Assembly (NCBI RefSeq): GCF_005943945.1 | Contig: NZ_CP040710.1 | Span: 2,057,001-2,121,000, forward strand | Direction of reading: 5' to 3' | DNA from: Aggregatimonas sangjinii | GTDB lineage: Bacteria > Bacteroidota > Bacteroidia > Flavobacteriales > Flavobacteriaceae | Length of the DNA: 64,000 nucleotides | Part shown: one piece after another, positions 24,840 through 34,639 of the stretch | Position numbering within the stretch: the first letter of the stretch is position 1 | Layout: each line of letters starts with the position of its first letter | Position numbers and translations under genes: made by a program | Notes under the pieces: generated by a model | Database searches by the model: none | What the model was told of the DNA's origin: nothing | The model's input: the letters and a program-made list of their open reading frames with translations, nothing else

Positions 24840-27149
24840 CTAAAGGTTCGCCAGAACCTTTTCTAGGGTGACCTTTATCGATTTACTGATCGGTGTTTTA
24901 CTCCTTTCGGCAAAATGGTTATACGGTACAAGCACATTGGTCTCCGGAAAATAGGCCGCCAAGTTTCCTGGCGGGATTTGATACGGAACGACCTTGAAAT
25001 TATTGGCCGTACGCTTGATACCATCATACCTACTGTGCAAATGCACGGCGTCGAGTTTTGAAAAATTCATGGCCTGCATGTCACGCGGGTTCATAAATAA
25101 AACCCTTCGCTCATTGTAAACGCCCCGATAGCGGTCGTTCAAACCATAGATGGTCGTATTGAACTGATCGTGTGAGCGGATAGTCATGAGCATAAACTCG
25201 TCCTTTTTCAATTGATGGTCGGGCAACTTGTTTATCGTCAACTGCGCTTTGCCATTGGGAAGCATGCTAAAATCCAATTCCCGCACGTTATTGGGAAGGT
25301 AATAGCCCGCTCCCTTAGACCGGTCGGCCGTATTCTCAAAACCTTTTGCCACCTTATCGATACTATCGCGAATGAGTTCGTAATCTTCTCCCATTGCCTT
25401 CCAATTTACCGCATGTTTACCTCCAAAATAAGTGTTTGCCATTTCAGCTATCAACTCTGGCTCGCTTTTAATTCGTTCAGAAGCGGGCTTTAAAAGTCCA
25501 CGCGATTGTCTTACCCGCCCCATACTATCTTCCATGGTCAAATAGCGCAGGTCGCCATTTTTCATATCTTTTTCCGATCGGCCAAAAGTGGGCAGTATCA
25601 ATGCGGTTTTTCCAGTCACTAGATGGGTACGATTTAGTTTGGTACTGATTTGCACTGTGAGTTCACATTGCTGCAAGGCTTTAGCCGTGTATTCCGTATC
25701 GGAGGCCGCCATCAGGAAATTCCCTCCAAGACAGATAAAAACATTTGCATCACCGTCATGCATGGCTTTCATGGCGCCCACAGTATCTACCCCTTCTTTA
25801 TCGGGAGGTGTAAAACCCAAATGCTCCTTGATTCTTTCGTTTAATTTTCGGTCTACGAAATGCATGATCCCCACACTGCGATCCCCTTGCACATTACTGT
25901 GACCTCGCACCGGACAGGTACCGGCATGGGGCTTTCCGATAGCGCCTTTGAGCAAGAGCAGGTTCACATACTCCCGAATATTCTCTACCCCGTTTTTATG
26001 TTGGGTCAGACCCATCGCCCAGCAGACCACAATTTTGGACTTCCCTGCTAAGAGTGCGACCGTTTCGTCTATTTTTTCTACGGGTATTCCGCATTTGGCT
26101 AAAAGTTCTTTTTCGCTATATGTTTCCAGGTCAGAGATGAGCTCGGGATACCCATCTACATAAGTTTGAATGAAATCGTGATCGAATACATCCCCTGTTT
26201 TGGAATCCAACGCTACTAACTTTTTCAATAGCAGTTTGACCAAGGGAATATCCTGATTGATGTTCACGGCCAAATGGATATCCGCCATATCCTCTCCGCC
26301 ACCTAACATCCCCTTGATTTTCTGTGGATTCTTAAAATTGACCAGTCCCGTTTCTTCCAGAGGATTGATGCTGATTACTTTGCCCCCGTTCTGTTTGCAT
26401 TTTTCAAGGGCTGAAAGCATACGCGGATGATTAGTACCAGGGTTTTGTCCCGCAACTATAACCACCTCGGCCCCATAAAGGTCTTCCAATTTAATCGACC
26501 CCTTGCCAATACCCAATGTTTCCGAAAGCGCTACCCCGCTCGACTCATGGCACATATTGGAACAGTCAGGCATATTATTGGTTCCAAAAGCCCTTGCGAA
26601 CATACCGTATAGGTAGGCCGCCTCATTGCTCGATCGTCCCGAAGTGTAAAATATGGCTTCGTTGGGGTCTTTTAATCCGTGTAGTTTTTCAGAAATTATA
26701 TCGAAGGCACCTTGCCAAGAAATGGGTTCGTAGTGAACACTTTCGGGCCGTAACACCAAAGGTTCGGTAATCCTGCCAAATGTATTGAGTTGAAAATCCG
26801 AAAGTTTTGAAAGTTCTTCAACTGAATGGTTCTTGAAAAAATCACCATCAATATGCTTGGTTGTCGCCTCATCGGCCACTGCTTTGGCTCCATTCTCACA
26901 GTATTCCGCGATTTTTGAAGGGTTTTCGGGATTAGGCCAGGCACAGGAAGGACAGTCGTAACCTTCCTCCTGATTTAGCTCTAAAAAGGCTTGCATTGCC
27001 CGGACTACTCCCATTTCCTTAAAGCCATGTCGTAGGGCCTCCTTTACTCCCAAAAATCCGGCAGCCTTTTGCATTGGGTCGTCTAAACGAATTTGTGAAA
27101 ATTCTTCGGAACCCCTTATTGATATATTTCTTTTTATGTGCGATTTCAT
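24840..27149 (-). CDS. FdhF/YdeP-family molybdopterin oxidoreductase
   Basis: A 769-residue protein of the formate-dehydrogenase-alpha-like YdeP family. N-terminal Cys (CPSCAWPNP ... EYCENG) could hold an Fe-S cluster; the molybdopterin domain shows FYTSGRSSNEAAYLYG, NMCHESS, VIVAGQNPGTNHPRM and GTCPVRGHSNVQGDR, and the C-terminal domain MTIRSHDQFNTTIYGLNDRYRGV. E. coli YdeP is linked to acid resistance, but substrate and electron partner are not established. The family lacks the NAD and extra ferredoxin subunits. Neither fdhD nor a cofactor synthesis gene is near. Its start overlaps the RDD gene stop by one base (TGATG), so the two are coupled. Confidence 0.88.
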   Translation of the reverse strand: MKSHIKRNISIRGSEEFSQIRLDDPMQKAAGFLGVKEALRHGFKEMGVVRAMQAFLELNQEEGYDCPSCAWPNPENPSKIAEYCENGAKAVADEATTKHIDGDFFKNHSVEELSKLSDFQLNTFGRITEPLVLRPESVHYEPISWQGAFDIISEKLHGLKDPNEAIFYTSGRSSNEAAYLYGMFARAFGTNNMPDCSNMCHESSGVALSETLGIGKGSIKLEDLYGAEVVIVAGQNPGTNHPRMLSALEKCKQNGGKVISINPLEETGLVNFKNPQKIKGMLGGGEDMADIHLAVNINQDIPLVKLLLKKLVALDSKTGDVFDHDFIQTYVDGYPELISDLETYSEKELLAKCGIPVEKIDETVALLAGKSKIVVCWAMGLTQHKNGVENIREYVNLLLLKGAIGKPHAGTCPVRGHSNVQGDRSVGIMHFVDRKLNERIKEHLGFTPPDKEGVDTVGAMKAMHDGDANVFICLGGNFLMAASDTEYTAKALQQCELTVQISTKLNRTHLVTGKTALILPTFGRSEKDMKNGDLRYLTMEDSMGRVRQSRGLLKPASERIKSEPELIAEMANTYFGGKHAVNWKAMGEDYELIRDSIDKVAKGFENTADRSKGAGYYLPNNVRELDFSMLPNGKAQLTINKLPDHQLKKDEFMLMTIRSHDQFNTTIYGLNDRYRGVYNERRVLFMNPRDMQAMNFSKLDAVHLHSRYDGIKRTANNFKVVPYQIPPGNLAAYFPETNVLVPYNHFAERSKTPISKSIKVTLEKVLANL

Positions 27150-27556
27150 CAGTATCGTTTTACTTCATCCTTTAAAACCAAGGAGCCTACAGCTATGTCG
27201 TGCAGCGCTTTTCTTTTTTTGTTTCCCGTTACGGTCAAAAGCGATATCCAACCTAAAGAAATCTTAATTACAAATCTCAAAATGGCACTAGGAAGCGCAA
27301 GATTTTTGGAAGTGTCCGCTTCCCTTTTCACTATAATACCGGCTTTCGAATGTCCGATAGTTCCCCCAAAAAGTGAAATCAATAACGGGTCGTACAGTAA
27401 AAAAACCAGTATGAATATCAGCATTCTGACCGTATTTGTAACGTTCGAGAACATGTTTAGAAATTGGGTTGCACCGTACATCATGACGATAAGGATTATA
27501 GAATCGATAATGGCAGCTTTTACCCTATCCGGTAAGTTCGCGAAATGGTATTGCAT
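27149..27556 (-). CDS. RDD-family membrane protein
   Basis: A 135-residue membrane protein with the RDD pattern: LPDRVKAAIIDSIILI at residues 8-23 (Arg and Asp in the first helix), a second helix near 43-63 and the short LRFVIKISLGWISLLTV segment. It probably has three helices. Function unknown; some family members act in ion transport. Coupled by overlap to the molybdopterin oxidoreductase gene, which hints at a joint role. A box one mismatch from TAnnTTTG lies at 27568-27561 on the minus strand, so an internal promoter is possible. Confidence 0.82.
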   Translation of the reverse strand: MQYHFANLPDRVKAAIIDSIILIVMMYGATQFLNMFSNVTNTVRMLIFILVFLLYDPLLISLFGGTIGHSKAGIIVKREADTSKNLALPSAILRFVIKISLGWISLLTVTGNKKRKALHDIAVGSLVLKDEVKRY

Positions 27557-27591
27557 CTTATAAAAGTAATGAACCTACCTCCATAGGAACT

Positions 27592-29046
27592 CTATTTCCT
27601 TAAAAATCTCCTAAGCAGCCCAAAAACATCCTCCGAAATCTTAAACCGATACAAAATCCCGACATATAAGGCGACCATCAAGGCGCTTTTTAAAATAATG
27701 TTCAGTAATGCATGAAATGGAAACTGTACATAGTAAAAGATAGCTACGGTAACCGCTAAAAGGAAGACCACCTTAAGGGTTTCGGATGAAAAAGGCGACA
27801 TTCCGAACTTTGTTTTAATATACAAAAGCTTTACGATATTGTAGATGGTAAAGGCGCTAAAACTGGCAATGGCGGCACCATTGAGGCCATAAGTAGGAAT
27901 CAACCACAAATTCAATAGAATCGTGACAACCGCCAACCCTACCCCCATCAGTAATATAGCTCGATAATAGTCGGAATTGTATAAAATAGAATTGCTATTG
28001 CCCATTAGGGCATCAAAAACCTTCGCCAGACCGATCCAAAATACGATTTGCATTCCCAGACCGTAATTTTCCGGTAACAACTTATAAATGTCATCGAGGT
28101 TCAAAAGTAATAGCACGAACAACATTCCCGAGATGATAAACAGTGTCAAAGAGCTCTTTTGGTACAGTTGCCGTAATCCCATTTGGTCTTTTTCATTTAG
28201 TAATTTTGCCGTTAACGGATACGTGATTTGGTGCATCGCCCGAATGGGCACGGCGACGGCGACGGCCATAAAACCTGCTACTGAATAATAGGCTACATTT
28301 TCGATTGCGATAAACTGATTGATCATGACCTTATCGACTTCCAATAAAATGACGGCCGCCGAGCCTCCAAGTATGATCAATGCACTGTATTTCACAATCA
28401 CTCCAGTCTTCGGTGGTAGGGTGAAACGTAGCTTTGGCATCCGTAAGCGATAGGCATAAAATTTCATAATGAGCATTCGAGCCACGAAGAGTCCGACCAA
28501 GGCCATCAAAAATATGTCGATGTCAATGATGGTATGATAGAGCAACACCAGCAAGACCGTTTGACCAATTCTACAAAAGATTTCCTTTAAGAAATTTCCA
28601 AAAACGGATTTCATCCGAATCCTTGCCCAGGCATAGAACACTTCAAAATAGGCCATAGCCATACCGATAAAAAAGATATACCATACGTAACCCTTAACCA
28701 TAGGGTTTTCAGTCGCCAAAAAACTTCCAATGGCATCGTATGCCAGAAAGGAAAGCAATGCTACGGGCAATATTAGTGCCAACGGCAGCAGCAGCATGAG
28801 CATCAAGAAACCATCGGTTGTTTTTTCGTCGGTAAAACCGGAATAGAACTTGACCAGGGCGTTGGGCACCCCAAAGGCCAGGATCGGCATGAGTATGGTC
28901 GCCGCGGAAAGAATTACATTGACCAGGCCGTAATATGCATCGGACATGAAATTGGTGTACAAAAACAGCACATTGAGTGCTCCGATACCAAACCCTAAAT
29001 AGGTAATTACGGTATTCTGCAACGATTGTTTGAATACGATACCCAT
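27592..29046 (-). CDS. polysaccharide flippase (Wzx-like)
   Basis: A 484-residue inner-membrane protein with about 12-14 hydrophobic helices and the start VFKQSLQNTVITYLGFGIGALNVL typical in kind of the polysaccharide biosynthesis/MATE-like export family (first helix after a short positive end). It would move lipid-linked glycan units across the inner membrane. Its start overlaps the stop of the glycosyltransferase gene upstream (TAATG). Which glycan it exports is unknown. Confidence 0.85.
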   Translation of the reverse strand: MGIVFKQSLQNTVITYLGFGIGALNVLFLYTNFMSDAYYGLVNVILSAATILMPILAFGVPNALVKFYSGFTDEKTTDGFLMLMLLLPLALILPVALLSFLAYDAIGSFLATENPMVKGYVWYIFFIGMAMAYFEVFYAWARIRMKSVFGNFLKEIFCRIGQTVLLVLLYHTIIDIDIFLMALVGLFVARMLIMKFYAYRLRMPKLRFTLPPKTGVIVKYSALIILGGSAAVILLEVDKVMINQFIAIENVAYYSVAGFMAVAVAVPIRAMHQITYPLTAKLLNEKDQMGLRQLYQKSSLTLFIISGMLFVLLLLNLDDIYKLLPENYGLGMQIVFWIGLAKVFDALMGNSNSILYNSDYYRAILLMGVGLAVVTILLNLWLIPTYGLNGAAIASFSAFTIYNIVKLLYIKTKFGMSPFSSETLKVVFLLAVTVAIFYYVQFPFHALLNIILKSALMVALYVGILYRFKISEDVFGLLRRFLRK

Positions 29047-30317
29047 TAGACTAGTTCAGCTAATTTTTTGGTGAGCGCCTTACGGCTATACTGCTCCGTA
29101 TCTTTTGATGTTACGTACAACTGTCCTTTCTTATAAGCAGTATAGTAGGCAAGAATCATAGCTTTTAGTTCGGCTCGCGAATTGTAATCAAATGCGGCCC
29201 CGGTCAAGGTATCCTCTACGATTTCGCTTGCGTCCCAACCTTCAGGGCCCACCGCCAGAATAGGGCGTTTAGCAGCCATATACTCGTAAAGCTTCCCCGG
29301 AATGATGCCTTTGGTCTCTTCCGAATCGATCTCTACCAGCAATAATACTTGGGCCCTTTGCTGTCTGCGTAGCGCCTCGGCATGGGAAACGTATCCTTTC
29401 AACTTGAGATAGGGTGCCAACTCATAGCGGTAAATGGTATCCAATACATCCTCGCTGACGACCCCTATGAACTCCAATCTAAGATCGGTTCTAAAAACAG
29501 CATTTTCCCGGGCGATATCCGACAGCGTTTTCCAGAGGTTCTTGGGATTTCTGCCGCTTAGCAACGAACCGATATGGGCTATCGTAAAACTTTCGTCCAA
29601 ATCCGCCCCACCCTGATAATCGGATTCATAGCCGTTGGTAATGACAGAAATTGGGGTATCGGAAAGATGCTGAAATTCTATTTTCGTGGTTCTACTGGTG
29701 ACGATAAGCTTATCGGCCCCATTCAAGACCATTTTCTCTAAATCCTTATGCTTTTGTTCCGATTTTTTGGTCAATTTCAGCTTTTTGTGATATCCGATGG
29801 AAGTCCAAGGATCTCGGAAATCGGCTAGCCAATTCAATTGTAATTTTTCTTTCAAACCATGACCTATAAGATGCACGCTGTGGGGCGGCCCTGTGGTAAT
29901 AATAGTAGCTATGTTTTCCCGCTCGATTACTTCCGACAGATAGGCGATAGATGGTTTGACCCAATTTTTTCGTGCATCGGGAATGAAAAGATTCCCCCTG
30001 ACCCAAAGAAGGGCTTTTTCCAATAATGATTGCTTCTTCGTCTGTATTATCCCTGAACTAATTCGTTTGGTCTTCCTTGAGAACAATAGACCTGCAATGC
30101 CGTAAGGCTCGCGAATCGGATGTTTTAAAATGGTGATTCCTTCAGGCAGCTCCTTTAACAGTGACGTATCTTGAATGGGGTAATGCGGGTTTTCCGGAAT
30201 GTAGACTGTAGGGTCAATCCCAAAATCCCTCAGGTAGGTGACGAATTTTAGCCATCGTTGCACCCCCGGTCCCCCTGCTGGCGGCCAATAATACGTGATG
30301 ACAAGTATTTTTTTCAT
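29046..30317 (-). CDS. GT4-type glycosyltransferase
   Basis: A 423-residue GT-B fold protein that starts KKILVITYYWPPAGGPGVQRW, with the N-terminal glycine-rich acceptor loop, and a C-terminal donor domain with IAHIGSLLSGRNP and GIIPGKLYEYMAAKRPILAVGP, the last containing the E residue and EYM pattern usual for the nucleotide-sugar site. Cytoplasmic, probably membrane-associated. Coupled by one-base overlap to the flippase gene; together they suggest a surface polysaccharide or glycan step. Confidence 0.87.
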   Translation of the reverse strand: MKKILVITYYWPPAGGPGVQRWLKFVTYLRDFGIDPTVYIPENPHYPIQDTSLLKELPEGITILKHPIREPYGIAGLLFSRKTKRISSGIIQTKKQSLLEKALLWVRGNLFIPDARKNWVKPSIAYLSEVIERENIATIITTGPPHSVHLIGHGLKEKLQLNWLADFRDPWTSIGYHKKLKLTKKSEQKHKDLEKMVLNGADKLIVTSRTTKIEFQHLSDTPISVITNGYESDYQGGADLDESFTIAHIGSLLSGRNPKNLWKTLSDIARENAVFRTDLRLEFIGVVSEDVLDTIYRYELAPYLKLKGYVSHAEALRRQQRAQVLLLVEIDSEETKGIIPGKLYEYMAAKRPILAVGPEGWDASEIVEDTLTGAAFDYNSRAELKAMILAYYTAYKKGQLYVTSKDTEQYSRKALTKKLAELV

Positions 30318-30384
30318 CGGATTCGATCAATTATACTGCAATTAGGTACCTGGGAGATGCATTGGATCAAATCGCCGTTCGACT

Positions 30385-32829
30385 CTAGCGTTGCTGCGTT
30401 TTTACCTCCGTTTTTCTAGTGCGCCAAAAAGAAAACCCAACTCCACCTAAAATGATAAGCCCAAGAAAAATCGAACTGGCCAAAGTGATTTTACTGCCGG
30501 TTTCTACGACTTCAGGTTCAAACTTGAACTCGATATCATGCCTGCCTTCAGGAACTTCCATTGCCCTGAGCACATAATTCACCCTAAAGTGCTTCGTAGG
30601 TCGGCCGTCGATAAAGGCTTTCCAGCCGTGGGGGTAGTACATCTCGGAAAATACTGCCAAACCTGAATTGTTGTTTCTAGTCCGGTATTTTAGGTGGTTT
30701 GGTTTGTAATCTATCAACTCTATTCGGGCAGTAGAATCCCGCTTAAAATTATTTCTTGTAACACCTTCTACCTTATCCGTATTAACAATGGCTTCGTTTG
30801 CCGTATCGAGATTTTTCAATGCCTTGATTTCTTCATCGGCATTGCTTACGGGTTTTAGTTTTTCGATAAACCAGGCATTGCCGTTTGCATCGGGATTTAA
30901 AGCGGGATAGCTGGCGCCTTCTTCATTTTGCTGTATAACGTACTTTACGTTAAGCATATTCAATACGTTCATATTGCCATTGGCGATATGATAATCGAAA
31001 AGATCTTGCATTCCTGCTGGTTTAGCGGCGTGATATCCTGCAATGGACTGATGAAAATAAGCGGTTCGGGCACCAAAGCCTTCCTGTTGGTCGTAGACTC
31101 TATAGATACTCTTGTCTTTTTTGATTTGCTGATCAACGGCAGTCTGCTGAAAAGGCTGCAGCATTCTTCTCTTGGAAACAAAGTTATCTTTATTCACATA
31201 GCGTAAATTGACCCCCACCAAATCGAAAACAATCAGGGCTCCTATAATAAGAATGACGATATTTTGCTTGAATTTGTCCTTCAGATAAAGGTAAATAGCC
31301 GTTGCCGCCAACAGCACAAAAATCAAAGAACGCAGCAGATCGCTTGTATACACACTTTTCCTATCAGCGATGAACATATCGGCAAGATCCGCCATGCCAT
31401 TATTCCGTAGACCATCATCAGCGGCAGATTCAAAATCAAATGTTCCTTTAAAGAGAAATAAGAGGATGCATATCCCAATAAAAATCCCGCCGGAAATCAA
31501 AAAAGCCTTCAACTTTTTCGCTTTGTCTATAGACTTGTCAAAAAGTGCAACAAGTGCCAAAATCGCCAACACCGGAACACAGAGTTCCAAAATAACCTGA
31601 ATTGAAGATACCGCCCTGAATTTGTCGTACAACGGGAAGTAATCGATCATGAAATCGGTCAACAGACTGAAATTCTTTCCCCAGCTCAATACCAAGGACA
31701 TAATAGTTCCACCTAAGAGCCACCATTTTGCCTTTTTACACACCAAAATCAGCCCTAAAAGAAACAGAAAAAATACTACTGCGCCAATATAGGCCGGGCC
31801 CGAAGTAATCGGTTGGTCGCCCCAATACAATGGTACTTGCTGTACGATACCCAATGCTCTATCCCTAGGCAGGCCCTTATCCAGCAAGAATGTAAAGGCC
31901 TTTGAATCTTCACCGAGGTTGTCAGAACTACCCCCACCGAATAGGCGAGGCACGAACAAGTTCATCGATTCGGCAACCCCATAGCTCCATTGTGTAATAT
32001 ACTCCCTGTCCAGTCCTTCAATGTTCTCTTTTGTATTGCCAAACGCATCGACAGTAAGTTCCGAGGTACCCCGAGTACTCCAATCGGCATATTCCTTTGT
32101 GGCCATTAAACCGGTAGCATTGGCCGCAATACCCAGGAACACGGCCCCGAATAAAATTGCTGTCGATACGAAGAAATGTTTCAGATACTTTTTTCGAATG
32201 GCATCGACCAAATAAACAATGCCCAAGATAAGCACCAGAAGCATGAAGTAGTACGTCATTTGATAGTGGTTCGCCCTTATTTCCAGTGCCATGGCCACGG
32301 CAGTCAATACTAATCCCCATAAATATTTCTTTCGAAACACCAATATGATCCCCCCGAGTAAGACAGGCATATACCCCATGGCATGGGCCTTGGCATTATG
32401 CCCTGCTCCAAAAATGATAATCAAATAAGTAGAAAAACCAAATGCAAGTGCACCTACAATCGCCAATCTGTAATCGACTTTCATGCAACATAGCAGGATA
32501 TAGAATCCAATAAAATAAAGAAAAAGATAATCCGCAGGGCGAGGCAAAAACCGAATCAAGTTATCCAGTTTTTTTACGTAATCATGTGGGTAATACGCAC
32601 CCAACTGATAGGTAGGCATACCACCGAAAGCGCTGTTCGTCCAATAAGGTTCTGTTTTGGTATGCTTTCGGAAGTCGTTCTGCTCCTTGGCCATCCCCGT
32701 ATATTGCGCGATATCGTATTGGTAGATTACTTTCCCTTGTAGAACGGGATGGAAATAAGCTAAGGCGGCGATTATAAAAAAAACAGCTACAAAAAAATGT
32801 ATCAAAAATACTTTAAACCCCGTTTTCAT
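30385..32829 (-). CDS. YfhO-family large membrane protein
   Basis: An 814-residue protein with about 13 membrane helices, the first at residues 8-27 and the last near 785-803, and a soluble part near 590-780. Early periplasmic loop residues EPYWTNSAFGGMPTYQLG are typical of the YfhO/bacterial membrane protein family, whose best-studied members modify teichoic or other glycans with sugar from a lipid carrier; the role in Bacteroidetes is unknown. The neighbouring glycosyltransferase and flippase fit a glycan role. Confidence 0.85.
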   Translation of the reverse strand: MKTGFKVFLIHFFVAVFFIIAALAYFHPVLQGKVIYQYDIAQYTGMAKEQNDFRKHTKTEPYWTNSAFGGMPTYQLGAYYPHDYVKKLDNLIRFLPRPADYLFLYFIGFYILLCCMKVDYRLAIVGALAFGFSTYLIIIFGAGHNAKAHAMGYMPVLLGGIILVFRKKYLWGLVLTAVAMALEIRANHYQMTYYFMLLVLILGIVYLVDAIRKKYLKHFFVSTAILFGAVFLGIAANATGLMATKEYADWSTRGTSELTVDAFGNTKENIEGLDREYITQWSYGVAESMNLFVPRLFGGGSSDNLGEDSKAFTFLLDKGLPRDRALGIVQQVPLYWGDQPITSGPAYIGAVVFFLFLLGLILVCKKAKWWLLGGTIMSLVLSWGKNFSLLTDFMIDYFPLYDKFRAVSSIQVILELCVPVLAILALVALFDKSIDKAKKLKAFLISGGIFIGICILLFLFKGTFDFESAADDGLRNNGMADLADMFIADRKSVYTSDLLRSLIFVLLAATAIYLYLKDKFKQNIVILIIGALIVFDLVGVNLRYVNKDNFVSKRRMLQPFQQTAVDQQIKKDKSIYRVYDQQEGFGARTAYFHQSIAGYHAAKPAGMQDLFDYHIANGNMNVLNMLNVKYVIQQNEEGASYPALNPDANGNAWFIEKLKPVSNADEEIKALKNLDTANEAIVNTDKVEGVTRNNFKRDSTARIELIDYKPNHLKYRTRNNNSGLAVFSEMYYPHGWKAFIDGRPTKHFRVNYVLRAMEVPEGRHDIEFKFEPEVVETGSKITLASSIFLGLIILGGVGFSFWRTRKTEVKTQQR

Positions 32830-32893
32830 GAATGGATGTAGTGGTTGATTACGCTAAGATAGTGAACTCATCTCGAGTTAAAGCAGCGTCTGT

Positions 32894-33157
32894 TCAATCG
32901 ATTTCCTCAAAGTCGATGTACTCGCCAACGGTATCCTTTGATTGCCTTCCTTTGTTCGGTTGTTTTTCGATTACCACTTCACCTTCGGTTGTAGGTCGTC
33001 CTTGGTGTGCGTTCGTGAATTCCCCGAAACGCTCTCGGAAGTGTTGCTCAGTTTTCTTGGCAGCGTAGCCCATTATTTTAGGCGCGAACATTCTTAGAAG
33101 AATCTTTAGACCGTAATACACCAGGAGAATAATTAATATTGTTTTTAAAAATGCCAT
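32894..33157 (-). CDS. DUF4834 small membrane protein
   Basis: An 87-residue protein with one N-terminal membrane helix (residues 3-20, LKTILIILLVYYGLKILL) and a charged cytoplasmic tail ending DTVGEYIDFEEID, the pattern of DUF4834. Function unknown. It is the first gene of the seven-gene minus-strand series and is preceded by an exact -7 box at 33276-33283. Confidence 0.82.
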   Translation of the reverse strand: MAFLKTILIILLVYYGLKILLRMFAPKIMGYAAKKTEQHFRERFGEFTNAHQGRPTTEGEVVIEKQPNKGRQSKDTVGEYIDFEEID

Positions 33158-33275
33158 ATGTGTTATGTTTTATGCGGCCTAGCATTACAATTTCGTAGAC
33201 CTATATTCCCTTATTTAACGGGTAATCGCGTAGCGCTTATCTGTAAAAGAAAAAGTTTAAACCCCTTTCGTATAT

Positions 33276-33283
33276 CAAAAATA
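33276..33283 (-). promoter_or_regulatory. -7 box upstream of the seven-gene series
   Basis: TATTTTTG on the minus strand, an exact TAnnTTTG, about 120 bases before the DUF4834 start. A TTTG lies 25 bases further upstream, slightly too far for the usual -33. Confidence 0.5.
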
Positions 33284-33354
33284 CAATTCTCACGTTTTAA
33301 TCTTAGGGCAAAACTCTTAAAATAATAATAAAACAAGTGTAATTCAGGGTGCGA

Positions 33355-33452
33355 GGTACGAAGTGGGAAGTACGAAGTGGGAAGTACGAAGTGGAAAATA
33401 CAAAGTGGGAAGCACGAAGTATGGAGCACGAAGTATGGAGCACGAAATAAGA
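33355..33452. repeat. 14-bp tandem repeat, seven units
   Basis: Seven consecutive 14-base units of the type AGTACGAAGTGGGA. The first two after the opening unit are nearly perfect; the last three carry AGCACGAAGTATGG-like changes. It ends 24 bases before the start codon at 33477, in the gap between divergent genes. The unit length is not a multiple of three, so it is not a coding repeat. Confidence 0.9.
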
Positions 33453-33476
33453 ATTTCAAAAAAAATACAATTACCA

Positions 33477-34556
33477 ATGAAGTACAAAGCGTTTTTAACT
33501 TTTCTACTCCTGCCCTTTCTGGGTATTTCGCAATATACCGATGTTATTAACTCAAACCGGCCAGGACTATCGGTTAGTGCGTATGCCGTTGGTACAAATG
33601 TAATTCAATTCGAAGCCGGAGCCTTTTATGAGCAAAGTGACCATTCGTTGCTCAATACCCAAACCAATATCTGGGGCGGTGACTTTTCGTTGCGCTATGG
33701 CCTGCTCTTTGAACGCTTGGAAATCAATTGGGAAGGCACCTACCAAAATAACGATGTCATGTTCACAGAGGCGGGTACGACAACGAACTTCACCGATTTT
33801 AATAGGAACAGGCTAGGACTCAAATACTTGTTATATGATCGCTACAAGAATCCGGAACGCAACAAACCCGATCTGTATAGCTGGAAAGCTAATTATGGGT
33901 TCAAGTTCAAAAACCTTATCCCATCTGTGGCCCTTTACGGCGGGGCTACCTTCAACCTAGGCGATAACCCGTTCTATATTGGGGACCCGACGGTTTCGTA
34001 TCGCGCTATGGTGGCTACCCAAAGTAGACTTACGCCTCGTTTCGTACTGATTACGAACATTGCCTACGACCGCATCTCCTCACCTTTTCCGGAATTGAGC
34101 TATCTGATTTCCCTTTCACATGCCTTCAGAAATCCCAAGTGGAGTGTTTTTGTCGAGCATCAAGGTATTGATAGCGACCGTTATGCAGATGCGCTTTTAC
34201 GCGGTGGCGTCGCCTATTTGATAACCGACAACCTGCAGACCGATATCAATATGGGAGCCAGTTTTAAGGACACCCCTACTAGAATATTCGTGCAGGCCGG
34301 CGCCTCTTATCGTATCGACCTTCATAGAGACAAACTTAAGCCGATCGAAGAGCAGCAAGCTGGGGAGAATGGCGGGCCGATTAAGAAGAACGCCATGAAG
34401 AAGAAAAAGAAGGACGGAAAAGAGAAAAAGAAAAATGGATCCGGTGCAGAGGATATTGATCTAGGGCCTTCCAAGAAGCAGCTTCGAAAACTTAAAAAGG
34501 CCGAAAAAAAGAAAAACAAAGGCAAGAAAAACAATAGTGGGGAGATTGAGTTTTAA
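33477..34556 (+). CDS. outer-membrane beta-barrel protein (phenol-degradation/transporter-like) with Lys-rich tail
   Basis: A 359-residue protein with a signal peptide (MKYKAFLTFLLLPFLGISQ) and a region of alternating strands (NVIQFEAGAFYEQS, DFSLRYGLLFERLEINWEG, FLFKNLIPSVALYGG-like) of the family called MetA-pathway-of-phenol-degradation outer-membrane transporters. The last 60 residues are extremely rich in Lys and Glu and would lie outside the barrel. The ATG at 33477 is chosen because it opens the signal peptide; an in-frame ATG at 33363 would translate the tandem repeat. Substrate unknown. Confidence 0.78.
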   Translation: MKYKAFLTFLLLPFLGISQYTDVINSNRPGLSVSAYAVGTNVIQFEAGAFYEQSDHSLLNTQTNIWGGDFSLRYGLLFERLEINWEGTYQNNDVMFTEAGTTTNFTDFNRNRLGLKYLLYDRYKNPERNKPDLYSWKANYGFKFKNLIPSVALYGGATFNLGDNPFYIGDPTVSYRAMVATQSRLTPRFVLITNIAYDRISSPFPELSYLISLSHAFRNPKWSVFVEHQGIDSDRYADALLRGGVAYLITDNLQTDINMGASFKDTPTRIFVQAGASYRIDLHRDKLKPIEEQQAGENGGPIKKNAMKKKKKDGKEKKKNGSGAEDIDLGPSKKQLRKLKKAEKKKNKGKKNNSGEIEF

Positions 34557-34639
34557 CACGAAACGGATTCGTAATATCATCCAAGTTATTTCCTGCTCTA
34601 CCCAAATATGATTAATATTGACCATTGAAAGAATGAGCA

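Noticed and set aside
33355-33452. Regular repeats that could be a CRISPR array.
   Set aside because: Units are contiguous 14-mers without spacers, and no cas genes are present.
33363-33476. Upstream extension of the outer-membrane protein gene to the ATG at 33363.
   Set aside because: It would translate the non-triplet tandem repeat and bury the signal peptide; the ATG at 33477 begins an ordinary signal sequence.
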